NCBI GenBank assembly: GCA_037446555.1
Contig: JBBIIK010000020.1
Span: 5,187 to 69,186 of the forward strand
Source: JANWVO01 sp037446555
GTDB lineage: Bacteria; Acidobacteriota; Terriglobia; Bryobacterales; Bryobacteraceae
Direction: 5' to 3'
Length of the DNA stretch: 64,000 nt
Shown here: in pieces, positions 15,202 to 24,241 of the stretch
How the letters are laid out: each line of letters begins with the position of its first letter
Numbering within the stretch: the first letter of the stretch is position 1
The notes under the pieces: model-generated
Seen by the model: only the letters and a program-made list of their open reading frames with translations
Told to the model about the DNA's origin: nothing
Databases searched by the model: none
Position numbers and translations under genes: made by a program

Positions 15202-16593
15202 ATGCCTACGCTCCCCGAGGCGCTTGCCCGCTATCACGAAGCCACCAAGCATACGCCCGAACGGCTGCGCGCGTCGCGCCACTTCCTCGACTGGGCCAAC
15301 ATGCCCCCGCCGTTCCGCCATTACGATGGCGCGCCCGTCGCAGACCTGCCCGCCGATCCACCGCTGCGTCCGGGTCTCGCCGCCGCGGAGGCGATCTCCG
15401 CGCTGTTCTACTACTCGTGCTCGATCAGCGCCGCCAAAGTGGCGCCCTCCGGCTACCGCTACGCGCTGCGCGTCAACCCTTCCTCCGGGAATCTGCATCC
15501 CACTGAGTTCCACTTTCAGACGCGCGGCTTGCCGGGCTGGGAAGACGGGTTCTACCACTACCGTCCTTCGTCCCACGAGGCGGAAGGGCGCGCCCGCGGC
15601 GACGCCCTGGGAGAGATCTCCTCGGCGCCGCTGACCGTGGCGCTCACGTCGATCTTCTGGCGCGAGGCCTGGAAATATCGAGCCCGGGCCTACCGTTATG
15701 TGAACCTCGATCTAGGCCACGCCATGCTGGCCTTGCAGTATGCGGCCGGGGCGCTGGGCTGGCCCTCGCGCGTGCGCGGGATGTTCGACGACGCGCGCGT
15801 CGCAGCAGCCCTGCGCCTGCCCGGAGACGAGCAGCCGATGCTGCTGGTGGAGTTCTGGCCGCCGCACGAGTCTTCCGCATGCTTTCCGGCGGAGTGGAAG
15901 CCCGGCTTGCCGAACGAACTCTCGGCCGAGGTGATCGAGTATCCGGAGATCACCGCCATGCATGCGGCGACGCTCGCGTACGCGCAGACGGATGCGCCTG
16001 CGCCGCAGCTGGTCTGCTGGCCTTATGGCGACTATGGTGCGTTGTCACGGCAGCGGCGTTCGGCGCTCGATTTTCTCCCCGGCGGCCGTGTGCTGCCGCA
16101 GGACGCGTTCCGCGCCATATGCGCACTGCTCGGGGAGCCGCTCGATGCTGATTGGCGTGGCGGGTGGGTGACACCGTGGCTCTTCGTCCACCGCGTGGAA
16201 GGGCTGGCGCCCGGGCTATACCGCCTGCATGGAAGCGAGCTGCAACTTCAGCGGGAGGGCGATCAGCGTGTGGTGGCGGCGGCGTTGAGCCTGGGGCAGG
16301 AGCTGGCGGGCAACTCCTGCTTCACGGTGAGTTTCGTGGCGGACTTCGGACGCGCGGCAGAGCGGTTCGGAGACCGCGCCTACCGTTTCGTCCATCACGA
16401 GGCGGGCGCACTCGGCCAGCGGCTGTACCTGGCGGCGGAGGCGTTCCGATTTCGCGGCACGGGGATTGGCGCCTTCTATGACGACTACGTCCATGCATGG
16501 CTCGGGCTGGATCCCCGCGGCCAGCAGCAGGTGGTCTATCACTTCGCCGTGGGAGATCCGGCGCCGCACCCGCGCCTGGCCCCGCCAGTTTGA
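15202..16593 (+). CDS. SagB/ThcOx-type FMN-dependent dehydrogenase
   Basis: 463 residues, starting 4 bases after rsmD ends. Two nitroreductase-like halves are present. The first has SALFYYSCSISA, RVNPSSGNLHPTEFHF and LDLGHAMLALQYAAGALGW. The second has LLGEPLDADWRGGWVTPWLF and AGALGQRLYLAAEAFRFRGT. The RxNPSSGxLHP segment is the FMN-binding signature of the SagB group. In azole-peptide clusters SagB oxidises azolines, but no YcaO/cyclodehydratase or precursor gene is next to this one. It may act as a stand-alone flavin oxidoreductase. The substrate is unknown. Confidence 0.85.
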   Translation: MPTLPEALARYHEATKHTPERLRASRHFLDWANMPPPFRHYDGAPVADLPADPPLRPGLAAAEAISALFYYSCSISAAKVAPSGYRYALRVNPSSGNLHPTEFHFQTRGLPGWEDGFYHYRPSSHEAEGRARGDALGEISSAPLTVALTSIFWREAWKYRARAYRYVNLDLGHAMLALQYAAGALGWPSRVRGMFDDARVAAALRLPGDEQPMLLVEFWPPHESSACFPAEWKPGLPNELSAEVIEYPEITAMHAATLAYAQTDAPAPQLVCWPYGDYGALSRQRRSALDFLPGGRVLPQDAFRAICALLGEPLDADWRGGWVTPWLFVHRVEGLAPGLYRLHGSELQLQREGDQRVVAAALSLGQELAGNSCFTVSFVADFGRAAERFGDRAYRFVHHEAGALGQRLYLAAEAFRFRGTGIGAFYDDYVHAWLGLDPRGQQQVVYHFAVGDPAPHPRLAPPV

Positions 16594-16605
16594 CAGAATG
16601 CGGAT

Positions 16606-17670
16606 ATGTCAGTGTCCGCAGCCTCTCTGGTGAGCCGGAGGGTGTTCCTGGCGACCCCGGCCGCCATGGCGCCGGAAACTGTGCGTCTTCCGAAGCAGGT
16701 CCGCGTGGCCGTCTGGGGACTGGACGGCCATGCCGGCGAGTACACGAAGCCCCTGGCGCGCTTTCCGGACGTCGAGATCGCCGGTGTGTATCACTGGAAC
16801 CGCGCCGCCGCGGAACGCTACGCGCGCGGCAAGGCGCGCGTGTTTGACGATCCGCGCAGGATGCTGGACCAGACGCGCCCGGACATCGTGGGCGTCTGCA
16901 ACGACAACGGCGGCCGCGCAGAGGCGGTTCTCGAGTGCCTCCGGCGCGGGCTGCACGTGGTGGCCGAAAAGCCCCTGGCACTGCGGGCGAACGATCTCGA
17001 CCGGATCCGCCGCGAACTGAAACGTTCCGGCGTCCGCATGGGCATGCTGCTGCCCATGCGCTGGGAACGCCCCTACCAGGCGCTGAAGAAAATCGTCGAC
17101 TGCGGCGACATCGGCGAGGTCATCCAGATCTCCTCGCAGAAGTCTTACGTTCTGGGCAAGCGCCCGAAGTGGATGCAGGACCGCTCGACCTACGGCAGCA
17201 CCATCCTGTGGATCGGGATCCATATGATCGACCTGATGCGGTGGACGAGCGGACGCGAGTTCCGCGCCGCGGCGGGATTTCAGGGCATTGCGGGAGATTT
17301 GCGCCAGGGCGGGATGGAAACCACGACGAGTTCGTCGTTCCGGCTCGACAACGGCGGCACTGCAAGCCTGCACATGGACTACTGCCGCCCCGCCACCGCC
17401 GGCTCGCACGGGGACGACCGTCTGCGGCTGGCCGGCACGCGCGGCGTGGCCGAGTACATGACCGCCACCGGCGTCACACTGCTCACCACGGCGCGCAAGC
17501 CGGAGAAGATCGTGGAGCTGCCGCCGGAAGGGTCGCTGTTTGCCGAGTTTCTCGAGCATGTATACCTTGGCAAGCCGACCACGATGCCCCATGCGGAGAT
17601 CTTCCGCATCTGTGAACTCACGCTGGCCGCGCATGAAGCGGCGCGCACCGGAAAAGTGATCGCGGTATGA
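16606..17670 (+). CDS. Gfo/Idh/MocA family oxidoreductase
   Basis: 354 residues. A short leader (VSRRVFLATPAAMAP) recalls a degenerate Tat signal. The Rossmann site is RVAVWGLDGHAGEY, with the nucleotide-binding continuation VYHWNRAAAERYA. The EKP motif appears as VVAEKPLALRANDL. The C-terminal substrate domain includes STILWIGIHMIDLMRW. Its stop overlaps the start of the GH88-like hydrolase by 4 bases, so the two are translationally coupled and likely act on one carbohydrate. The sugar is unknown. Confidence 0.87.
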   Translation: MSVSAASLVSRRVFLATPAAMAPETVRLPKQVRVAVWGLDGHAGEYTKPLARFPDVEIAGVYHWNRAAAERYARGKARVFDDPRRMLDQTRPDIVGVCNDNGGRAEAVLECLRRGLHVVAEKPLALRANDLDRIRRELKRSGVRMGMLLPMRWERPYQALKKIVDCGDIGEVIQISSQKSYVLGKRPKWMQDRSTYGSTILWIGIHMIDLMRWTSGREFRAAAGFQGIAGDLRQGGMETTTSSSFRLDNGGTASLHMDYCRPATAGSHGDDRLRLAGTRGVAEYMTATGVTLLTTARKPEKIVELPPEGSLFAEFLEHVYLGKPTTMPHAEIFRICELTLAAHEAARTGKVIAV

Positions 17671-19034
17671 TTCCTGACTCGAGCCTCACCCCGGATTCCC
17701 CCTCATTCCGAAAGAAGCTGGACCGGCTGTTCGAAACCGCTGCAGTCAAGGTGCGCGCGCTTGACGCCGCCTGGGACCCCTCCCGCGGCTCGCCCGTCTT
17801 CACAAGCGGCGGGCGCTACACCGCTCGCGGCTGGACCGAATGGACGCAAGGCTTCCAGTTCGGCATGCCTTTGCTAGTCTTCGACGCTACCGGCGACCCG
17901 GAAATGCTGGAGCTGGGCCGCAGCCGCACGGTGGAGCGCATGGCGCCGCACCTGACCCACGCGGGCGTGCACGATCACGGCTTCAACAACGTCTCCACTT
18001 ACGGCAACCTGCTGCGCCTGATGAACGAGCGCCGCACCGCGGAGAACACGTGGGAGCGCCGCTTCTATGAACTCGCGCTGAAGGTGAGCGGCGCCGTGCA
18101 GGCGGCGCGCTGGTCGCGCATCCATGGCGGGGGCGGATACATCTACTCGTTCAACGGGCCGCATTCTCTTTTCGTGGATACGATCCGATCGCTGCGCGCC
18201 CTGGCCATCTCGCACCGCCTGGGGCACGCGCTCATGGGCGAGAACGACGAGCGCATCTCGCTGCTTGGCAGGCTGGTGGAGCACGCCCGGGCCACGGCGC
18301 GCTATCCGGTTTTCTACGGCGAAGGGCGCGATCATTACGACGTGCGCGGGCGCGTCGCTCACGAGTCGGTTTTCAACGTGAACGATGGCCGTTACCGTTG
18401 CCCGAACTCGCAGCAGGGCTACTCGCCCTTCTCCACGTGGACGCGCGGCTTGGCCTGGGCGATGCTGGGCTTCGCCGAACAGATCGAATTTCTCGATACG
18501 CTGCCAGCCGGGGAACTGGCGCCGTTCGGCGGCAAGCAGGCAATCCTTGCGGAGTTCCTGAAGGCCGCCCGCGCCACGTGCGATTTCTACATCGAAAATA
18601 CCGCCGCGGACGGCATTCCGTATTGGGACACCGGCGCGCCGGGGCTCGAAAAGCTGGGCGACTGGCGCAGCCGCGCCGCCGACCCCTTCAACCCGCGCGA
18701 GCCCGTGGACAGCTCCGCCGCCGCCATCGCCGCGCAGGGCCTGCTGCGGCTGGGCCGTTATTTGAACGACGGCCGCTACTTCCGCGCCGGGCTCACCGTG
18801 CTGGATACGCTGCTCGACGAACCTTACCTGTCCACGAGCGCCGCGCATGAGGGCCTGATCCTGCACTCGGTCTATCACCGCCCGAACGGCTGGGACCGGA
18901 TGCCGGACGCGGACGGCGTGCCGCGCGGAGAATCCTCGATGTGGGGCGATTATCACGCGCTCGAGGCGTCGCTCCATGTGCACCGCCTCGCCTCCGGAGG
19001 GCCGTACTACGCCTTCTTCTCCGCGGCGGGGTGA
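17667..19034 (+). CDS. Glycoside hydrolase, GH88/GH105-like (unsaturated glucuronyl hydrolase type)
   Basis: 455 residues with no signal peptide, so probably cytoplasmic. The (alpha/alpha)6-type pattern of GH88 is suggested by WTQGFQFGMPLLVFDATGD, HDHGFNNVSTYGNLLRLM, SLFVDTIRSLRALAIS (an Asp in the usual place of a catalytic acid), STWTRGLAWAMLGFAEQIEF and DSSAAAIAAQGLLRL. Family members release unsaturated uronic acids left by polysaccharide lyases. It is coupled to the upstream oxidoreductase by an ATGA overlap. The family call is from motif pattern only, and a related hydrolase family is possible. Confidence 0.75.
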   Translation: MIPDSSLTPDSPSFRKKLDRLFETAAVKVRALDAAWDPSRGSPVFTSGGRYTARGWTEWTQGFQFGMPLLVFDATGDPEMLELGRSRTVERMAPHLTHAGVHDHGFNNVSTYGNLLRLMNERRTAENTWERRFYELALKVSGAVQAARWSRIHGGGGYIYSFNGPHSLFVDTIRSLRALAISHRLGHALMGENDERISLLGRLVEHARATARYPVFYGEGRDHYDVRGRVAHESVFNVNDGRYRCPNSQQGYSPFSTWTRGLAWAMLGFAEQIEFLDTLPAGELAPFGGKQAILAEFLKAARATCDFYIENTAADGIPYWDTGAPGLEKLGDWRSRAADPFNPREPVDSSAAAIAAQGLLRLGRYLNDGRYFRAGLTVLDTLLDEPYLSTSAAHEGLILHSVYHRPNGWDRMPDADGVPRGESSMWGDYHALEASLHVHRLASGGPYYAFFSAAG

Positions 19035-20152
19035 TTTTCGAGAATCTTGCCCTTCGCGCCCAGCCGGATGCGGCGCCCGCGCCACCAGGCCGTGCGCCCG
19101 CACCACGCCGCCGCCCAGATGGCGAAGGCGAACAGGTCCCACAAGGGAATCAGCGGCGCCGCCAGCAGCGCCGGCCAGTGGCCGAGCACGGCGAAACCGG
19201 CGAAGGCGCCCATCGCCGAGCGGGCCAGCCACAGCGCCGCGGCTGCGCCAATGTTGCCTGCCGCCAGGTTCGCTAGTGCCCACAGCCCGGCGTGCGTCAC
19301 CGGCATGCCCGCATAGGCCCCGGGGCGTGAGTAGCGGATCGTGCGCGCCCACCGCAACTGATGGCGCCAAACAGCGCGCCAGCCGGGATCGGCCAGGTAC
19401 GTCAGAACGGGGAAGTCCGCGAAGCGGGCCCGCTTGCCCAGCGCCACGATGCGCGAGGCGAGCTGATAGTCATCGGCGATGTAGTCCTCGAACGCCGCGA
19501 ACCCGCCGATCGCCTCCAGATCCGCCCGGCGGAAGCAGAGCGTCGATCCGAAGCCGAACTCGCGCACGCCCGTCAACGGGGCCACCAGCGACGAGGGCAT
19601 GAAGTCGGTGGCGATGCCCAGCGCTTCGAAGCATCCAGCCAGCGAAGCGGCGCGGGCGCGGTAGAGGCAGGTGACCACGCCCGTGCCCGGCTGTCCGAGG
19701 CTCGCCACCAGCCGCCGCAGATAGTCCGGCGGCACGGTGATGTCGGCGTCGTTCACTGCCAGGACGCCGTGCCGCGCCCGCCGGCTGAGCCCGTCCAATA
19801 CCCCGGACTTCGCGTTCATCGCCCGAGTGTCGATGATCTCGATTCGCGCCGCCGCCTCAGGGTGGCTCTCCAGCAGTTTTCTCAAGACAGGGATCGCCGG
19901 GTCGTCAGCCCTCTGAAATCCCAGCAGCAGCTCGTAGCCGGGATAGTCGAGCCGCAGGTGCGAGGCCACGGCCTCTTCCAGTTGCGGGTCCAGGCCGTAG
20001 ACAGGCTTCAGAATGGAAACCGGCGGAAGGCCGGCAGGCGGACGCGCGGGCGCCAGGCGCCGCCGCAAAACGAACGCCAGGGAGGCGGCCAGGGCGGTGG
20101 ATTGATAGAAAAGGGCGAGGGCTGCCGCAGCTAGCAACAGCCATTCGGTCAA
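19007..20152 (-). CDS. hpnI: Hopanoid glycosyltransferase HpnI
   Basis: About 381 residues from the TTG at 20152, which overlaps the stop of the upstream EmrE-like gene (TTGA). It belongs to the ceramide-glucosyltransferase-like GT2/GT21 group: PVSILKPVYGLDPQLEEAV, VNDADITVPPDYL (D2 motif), EDYIADDYQLASRI (D3) and QLRWARTIRYSRP (QxxRW). It has an N-terminal anchor helix and several C-terminal membrane helices. HpnI adds N-acetylglucosamine to bacteriohopanetetrol. The assignment is supported by hpnJ at the head of the same operon. The last codons overlap the end of the convergent GH88-like gene. Confidence 0.85.
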   Translation of the reverse strand: MTEWLLLAAAALALFYQSTALAASLAFVLRRRLAPARPPAGLPPVSILKPVYGLDPQLEEAVASHLRLDYPGYELLLGFQRADDPAIPVLRKLLESHPEAAARIEIIDTRAMNAKSGVLDGLSRRARHGVLAVNDADITVPPDYLRRLVASLGQPGTGVVTCLYRARAASLAGCFEALGIATDFMPSSLVAPLTGVREFGFGSTLCFRRADLEAIGGFAAFEDYIADDYQLASRIVALGKRARFADFPVLTYLADPGWRAVWRHQLRWARTIRYSRPGAYAGMPVTHAGLWALANLAAGNIGAAAALWLARSAMGAFAGFAVLGHWPALLAAPLIPLWDLFAFAIWAAAWCGRTAWWRGRRIRLGAKGKILENHPAAEKKA

Positions 20153-20463
20153 AGCGCCAGCAACGCGACGCCGGCAGCCGCCAGCACCGCGCCCCCACAG
20201 CGCTTCCAGTCCACCCGCTCCCGCAGCACCAGCCGCGCCAGCAGCGTCTCCACCACAAGGCTCGCCGCCGTCGCCGGCACAGCGAACGACAAATCCGCGA
20301 TGCGGAGCAGCTGCGTGAAGGAAAAGAAAGAAAGGGCCAGAAACACGATCGACAGCGGCACCTTCCACCGCGCGCCGCCATGCCGCATGCCGTGGGATTG
20401 CAGCAGATCGGCGCACGCGGTGCATGCCACCACGGCGGCCACCAGCATCCACTGGGCGGTCAC
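20149..20463 (-). CDS. Half-size EmrE/EamA-like membrane protein (ArnE/F-like), subunit 2
   Basis: 104 residues with four predicted helices (WMLVAAVVACTACADLL, PLSIVFLALSFFSFTQLL, FAVPATAASLVVETLLARLV and CGGAVLAAAGVALLAL). The size and layout match small multidrug resistance/ArnE-ArnF-type half transporters. It overlaps its neighbours on both sides by a few bases (ATGA with 20460, TTGA with hpnI), so the stoichiometry of the four products is probably tied. Being between hpnJ and hpnI suggests a role in moving a hopanoid glycolipid or its precursor across the inner membrane. That role is inferred. Confidence 0.8.
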   Translation of the reverse strand: MTAQWMLVAAVVACTACADLLQSHGMRHGGARWKVPLSIVFLALSFFSFTQLLRIADLSFAVPATAASLVVETLLARLVLRERVDWKRCGGAVLAAAGVALLAL

Positions 20464-20858
20464 GAAACGCCTCCCGCTCCGCCGCTATCGTCGTGTCTTC
20501 CCGTGTCAGCGGGGGTCAGCGACGTCAACGCGGCGCCGCCCGTGATCAGCGCCGCACCGGTCCAACGCGCCAGTGTCACGTGCTCGCCGAGAAAGGCTGC
20601 CCCCATCACCGCGTTCAGGATGTAGCCCACGGCCGTGACGGGCAGCACGAAAGAGAGGTCCGCCATCTGGAGCAGCCGAAGCCGCAGCAGCATCCAGGCG
20701 ATCAGCAGCACGATGCCGGCCATGACGGCGGGTTCCATCAAAGCCATAACGGGGCCGGCGGCCGCCGGAGCGCGCTTCATGCCGAGAGAAATGGCGAAGT
20801 TGCCGGCGGCGTTCAACACGACGACCGCTGCCGCGTGCCACAACGCCCGCATTCTCAT
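20460..20858 (-). CDS. Half-size EmrE/EamA-like membrane protein (ArnE/F-like), subunit 1
   Basis: 132 residues with four hydrophobic helices (ALWHAAAVVVLNAAGNFAI, VMAGIVLLIAWMLLRL, LSFVLPVTAVGYILNAVMG and WTGAALITGGAALTSL) and a polar C-terminal tail. It starts 7 bases after hpnJ and overlaps the second half transporter by 4 bases. Both proteins share a 'LQMADLSFVLPVTA' / 'LRIADLSFAVPATA' segment, so they are paralogues and could pair as a heterodimer like ArnE/ArnF, which flip a lipid-linked aminosugar. Confidence 0.8.
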   Translation of the reverse strand: MRMRALWHAAAVVVLNAAGNFAISLGMKRAPAAAGPVMALMEPAVMAGIVLLIAWMLLRLRLLQMADLSFVLPVTAVGYILNAVMGAAFLGEHVTLARWTGAALITGGAALTSLTPADTGRHDDSGGAGGVS

Positions 20859-20864
20859 CCCGGG

Positions 20865-22340
20865 TCAGTCTCCGCTGGCGGTCACGGTCTCGCCCGCCGG
20901 CGCCGCTCCGCTCCGCCCTTTTTGTTCCGCCACGAACTGCCGGCGCTTCGAACGCAGGCTCAGATACTCGCGGGCTTCCTTGTACAGCCTCTTCACGTCG
21001 CCGTTGAGCACCGCCTTCGCCACCACGCGAAACGCTGCCTTCGGCCGGTAGTAATACTCGTCGTAAAAGCGCTGGACCCATTCCACCAGCTCGGCGCGGT
21101 CCAGTCCCGGGTAAACGATGTTCGGCAACTGGTGGCCGTTCTCGTCCGTCATGGAGACGCCAAGCTGGATCAGCCCGTTCTTCTGCGCGTAATCGTAGAA
21201 CTCGGTGCCGGGATAGGGGTGCGCGATGGAAACCTGGATCGTCTCCGTATCCAGCTCCTTGGCGAACTCGATGGTGCGGCGGATGGACTCGCGCGTCTCG
21301 CCAGGCAGTCCGACAATGTAGTCGGCGTGCACGGTAAGGCCCAGCTTGTGGGCGTTCTTCGTGAAGCGCCGCGCCATCTCGAGCGTCGCGCCCTTCTTGA
21401 TGTTCTTCAGGATCTGCGGATCGCCGGATTCGTAGCCGACGATCAGCAGCCGCGCGCCGGCATCCTTCATCGCGGCCAGCGTGTCGTAGTCCGTGGTCAC
21501 GCGCGACGTGCAGGACCACGTCACGCCCAGCGGCGCAAGCTTTTTGCACAGTTCGATGGTGCGCGCGCCCTTGTAATTGAACGTGTCGTCGTCGAAGAAG
21601 ATCTCTTTCAACCCCGGGAAGTTCTCCTTAGCCCAGCGCACCTCGTTCACGACGTCGTCCACTGAACGCAACCGCCACCGGTGCCCGGAGTGCGTCTGCG
21701 GCCAAAGGCAGAAGGTGCACAAGGCGGGGCATCCGCGCGAGGTGTACAGGCTGATGAACGGGTTCAGCAGGAAGGGCACGTTGTAGCGGCGGAAGTCGAG
21801 GTCGCGCTTATACACCTTCGTCACCCAGGGCAGGGCGTCCAGGTCCTCGATGTAGGGCGCGTCCGGATTGTGGACGAAGCCGCCGTTCTTGCGGAAGCTG
21901 GCGCCGGGGATCTCTTCGAGCGGTTTGCCGTTGGCGTAATCGACGATCTGGTAGTCGAACTCGCGCCGGATGACGAAGTCGATCGCCGTGTGCGCCAGCG
22001 CCTTCTCCGGCTCCACGGTCACTGGGGGGCCGACGAAGCAGACTTTCAGCTTCGGGTTCGAGTCCTTCATCATGGCCGCCATGCGCACGTCCACGTCGAA
22101 GCCGGGTGTGGAAGTGAACAGCACCAGCAACTCGAAGTCCTTCGCCATCCGTACCGTTTCTTCGATGGAAATCCGGTGCGGGGGCGCGTCGACCACCTTC
22201 GAGTCGGGCAGCATTCCGGCGGGGTAGCAGAGCCAGACCGGGTACCAGTAGGACTCGATCTCGCGCGTGGCCGGCCAGCGCGAGCTCGCGCCGCCGTCGA
22301 AGCCTTCAAAGGAGGGCGGGTTCAGGAAAAGGGTTCTCAT
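20865..22340 (-). CDS. hpnJ: Hopanoid biosynthesis radical SAM protein HpnJ
   Basis: 491 residues from the ATG at 22340, which gives the typical start MRTLFLNPPSFEGFDGGA. The open frame to 22373 adds an atypical leader. An N-terminal B12-binding-like region (LLVLFTSTPGFDVDVRMA) is followed by the radical SAM cluster motif CPALCTFC (Cys204, Cys208, Cys211) and a TIM-barrel core. HpnJ converts the glucosamine headgroup of bacteriohopanetetrol to the cyclitol ether. It heads the operon hpnJ, two half transporters, hpnI. The deacetylase HpnK needed between HpnI and HpnJ is not in the window. Confidence 0.9.
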   Translation of the reverse strand: MRTLFLNPPSFEGFDGGASSRWPATREIESYWYPVWLCYPAGMLPDSKVVDAPPHRISIEETVRMAKDFELLVLFTSTPGFDVDVRMAAMMKDSNPKLKVCFVGPPVTVEPEKALAHTAIDFVIRREFDYQIVDYANGKPLEEIPGASFRKNGGFVHNPDAPYIEDLDALPWVTKVYKRDLDFRRYNVPFLLNPFISLYTSRGCPALCTFCLWPQTHSGHRWRLRSVDDVVNEVRWAKENFPGLKEIFFDDDTFNYKGARTIELCKKLAPLGVTWSCTSRVTTDYDTLAAMKDAGARLLIVGYESGDPQILKNIKKGATLEMARRFTKNAHKLGLTVHADYIVGLPGETRESIRRTIEFAKELDTETIQVSIAHPYPGTEFYDYAQKNGLIQLGVSMTDENGHQLPNIVYPGLDRAELVEWVQRFYDEYYYRPKAAFRVVAKAVLNGDVKRLYKEAREYLSLRSKRRQFVAEQKGRSGAAPAGETVTASGD

Positions 22341-22410
22341 GCAGTCGGCCTCGGCCTCGGACAATGCGGCCAAAGCTCTATTTTAACAGTCTGATAAGGG
22401 CCGGCGAGAC

Positions 22411-24009
22411 TTATTTTTGCGGGCGGTGCACGGAAACGGGCCTTCCCTCGTCCAGCACTTCCAGCGCGTTCAGGAAGGCGTAGTTCCGTCCGGGGATGAA
22501 CTGGAAGACGAGTTTTCCGTTGGGTGTGGGCTTCAGTCCCCGGTAGGTTTTCCGCAGCACGCGGAACGCGCCGCCGGCTTCGCGGTACACGTCGAGGTTC
22601 CGTGCCAGCAGCACCCCGTTGCAAAGGATGTCAAACACCCGGCTGCCGGCGCCCCCACTTCCCTGCTTGCTGCCGAACCAGGTTTCGGCGAAATGAAACA
22701 CGGCGGTGTAGGTCGAATCTGCCGGGGCAGGAATCGTGTAGGTCAGCCGCCCGTACCGTTCACCCCGGTACAGTTCGGGATCGTCCGTTCCTTCGATCGG
22801 CTCCACCCGCCGCACCAGCTTGCCGCCGAAGAAGAACCTGTCTGAGGACCAAACATACCCCGACGAGTCCCGGTAGGGCTCCTCGCGGGCAGCGATCCGG
22901 ATCGGCCGCAGCCGCCCCGGTGTGCCGGGAACGACGGAGAGCGCCGAAAGCAGCGGCGCGTTGCCCAGGGACGTGAAGGCCACGTGCAGAAAGCCGTCCG
23001 CTGCCGGGCTGATGTCTTTCCATGTCCGCGCGGCCACGGTTTGCCCGGTTCCCGCCTCGGTCATGATGTCGAACTCTTCCACCGCCGTTTGGCCGTTGAT
23101 CCAGATCCGGAAAGTCCGGGCGTTATCGGTGCCGGATCTTAATTGTGGCTCACAGAACCAGAGGGTCAGCTCATAAGTGCCAGGCTTCAGAGGAATCCGG
23201 TAACGGAACTCACCCTCCCTCCACGTTCGGAACAGGGCCGGAGTGAGCGTGCCCGAAACTTCCAATCGTGGCGCGGCGCCTACACTGCCGCCCTCAAAGT
23301 AACGGTCGGAATGCCAGATGAGCCCGTCGCTGTCGCGCACGGACTCGGCACTGCCCGCGGCCAGCCGCAGCTCGCCGAAGGTGACAGCAGCGGCCACGTC
23401 CACGAGCTTGGCCTGGGCTCCGGGTGCATCTGCTGCCGAGCCGCCTGCGCCGCCGCTCCACAGAACCAGTCCTGCCGCTACCAGAAGAGTGAGCCCGCCG
23501 GCGGCAAGTCCGAGCCAGAGACGGAAACGGGTATGCCGTTTCGCCTCGGCCGCACCATCAGGTTGCGGCGCCAGCGCGCTGCCGCCCCCAGTGCCCGCTG
23601 CGGGGCTCTTCGCCGGTGCGTCCTGCCCGGCTTCCAGCGGCTTGCGCCGCTCGAAGACAGGCACATAGGCGCCCAAGGGAAGTTCGATGCGGACGCGGTG
23701 ATCCTTGCCCTCGGTCTCGTAGTACTCGTTCAGGCGCTTCCGCAGTCTGTGCGCTTCTACGCGGACGATGGAGTCGCGCTTCTGGTCGAACTCGGGCGGG
23801 CGGCCCAAGGCCTCCACCGCGATGTTGTATTCCTTGATCAGCTCCTGCTGCCCTTCGAAGCACTTCTCGCAGATGTAAGAGAGCAGTTGCGCGAGCGATG
23901 GGGCGCGCTGAAAAATCGCCGATGCCAGGATCGTCCGGAGTTCCGCCCTCTCCGCCTCAAACGAGGGCGTCTGCTCGCCTCCCCGCTTCGATGGCGTTGG
24001 ATGGGCCAC
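22411..24009 (-). CDS. Membrane wHTH-like/malectin-domain protein
   Basis: 532 residues. The cytoplasmic N-terminal ~120 residues (LAQLLSYICEKCFEGQ, IKEYNIAVEALGR, SIVRVEAHRLRKRLNEYY) form the helical/winged-helix-type domain often found in acidobacterial membrane regulators. One membrane helix (163-186) follows. Outside are two malectin-like carbohydrate-binding domains, each opening with DSDGLIWHSDRYFEGG or DSSGYVWSSDRFFFGG and ending in the EFDIMTEAGTGQ or NLDVYREAGGAF pattern. It may sense an outside glycan and pass a signal in, but DNA binding is unproven. It is divergent from the TonB receptor. Confidence 0.8.
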   Translation of the reverse strand: MAHPTPSKRGGEQTPSFEAERAELRTILASAIFQRAPSLAQLLSYICEKCFEGQQELIKEYNIAVEALGRPPEFDQKRDSIVRVEAHRLRKRLNEYYETEGKDHRVRIELPLGAYVPVFERRKPLEAGQDAPAKSPAAGTGGGSALAPQPDGAAEAKRHTRFRLWLGLAAGGLTLLVAAGLVLWSGGAGGSAADAPGAQAKLVDVAAAVTFGELRLAAGSAESVRDSDGLIWHSDRYFEGGSVGAAPRLEVSGTLTPALFRTWREGEFRYRIPLKPGTYELTLWFCEPQLRSGTDNARTFRIWINGQTAVEEFDIMTEAGTGQTVAARTWKDISPAADGFLHVAFTSLGNAPLLSALSVVPGTPGRLRPIRIAAREEPYRDSSGYVWSSDRFFFGGKLVRRVEPIEGTDDPELYRGERYGRLTYTIPAPADSTYTAVFHFAETWFGSKQGSGGAGSRVFDILCNGVLLARNLDVYREAGGAFRVLRKTYRGLKPTPNGKLVFQFIPGRNYAFLNALEVLDEGRPVSVHRPQK

Positions 24010-24062
24010 AGTCGAGAACTATAGCACCTCTCAGGCCACAGGTAAACGGGGCAGGCGTGCGG

Positions 24063-24091
24063 CGTTACACAGCCAAGGGGAGCGTGTAACG
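24063..24091. promoter_or_regulatory. Perfect inverted repeat in regulator/TonB-receptor intergenic region
   Basis: CGTTACAC (24063-24070) and GTGTAACG (24084-24091) are separated by 13 bases. The 8-bp arms match exactly. It lies 54 bases before the malectin-regulator start and about 150 bases before the receptor start, a plausible operator for either gene. Confidence 0.5.
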
Positions 24092-24156
24092 GGATTGATA
24101 GGAAAGCACTAATTGCAGGTAACGACGGCGACGGCCACGCTGTTAACCGCTTTAGC

Positions 24157-24180
24157 CTTCCATAGGCGCTCTAATGGAAG
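24157..24180. promoter_or_regulatory. Second inverted repeat upstream of TonB receptor
   Basis: CTTCCAT (24157-24163) and ATGGAAG (24174-24180) have a 10-base spacer, and ACATTAATG follows. The arms differ from the first repeat, so a second factor or an mRNA hairpin is possible. It is about 60 bases from the receptor start. Confidence 0.45.
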
Positions 24181-24241
24181 TACATTAATGAAGCTGCCCA
24201 GAGTTGGGTGGTGAACGTCAACTTTGTTCTTAGGGGTTTCG

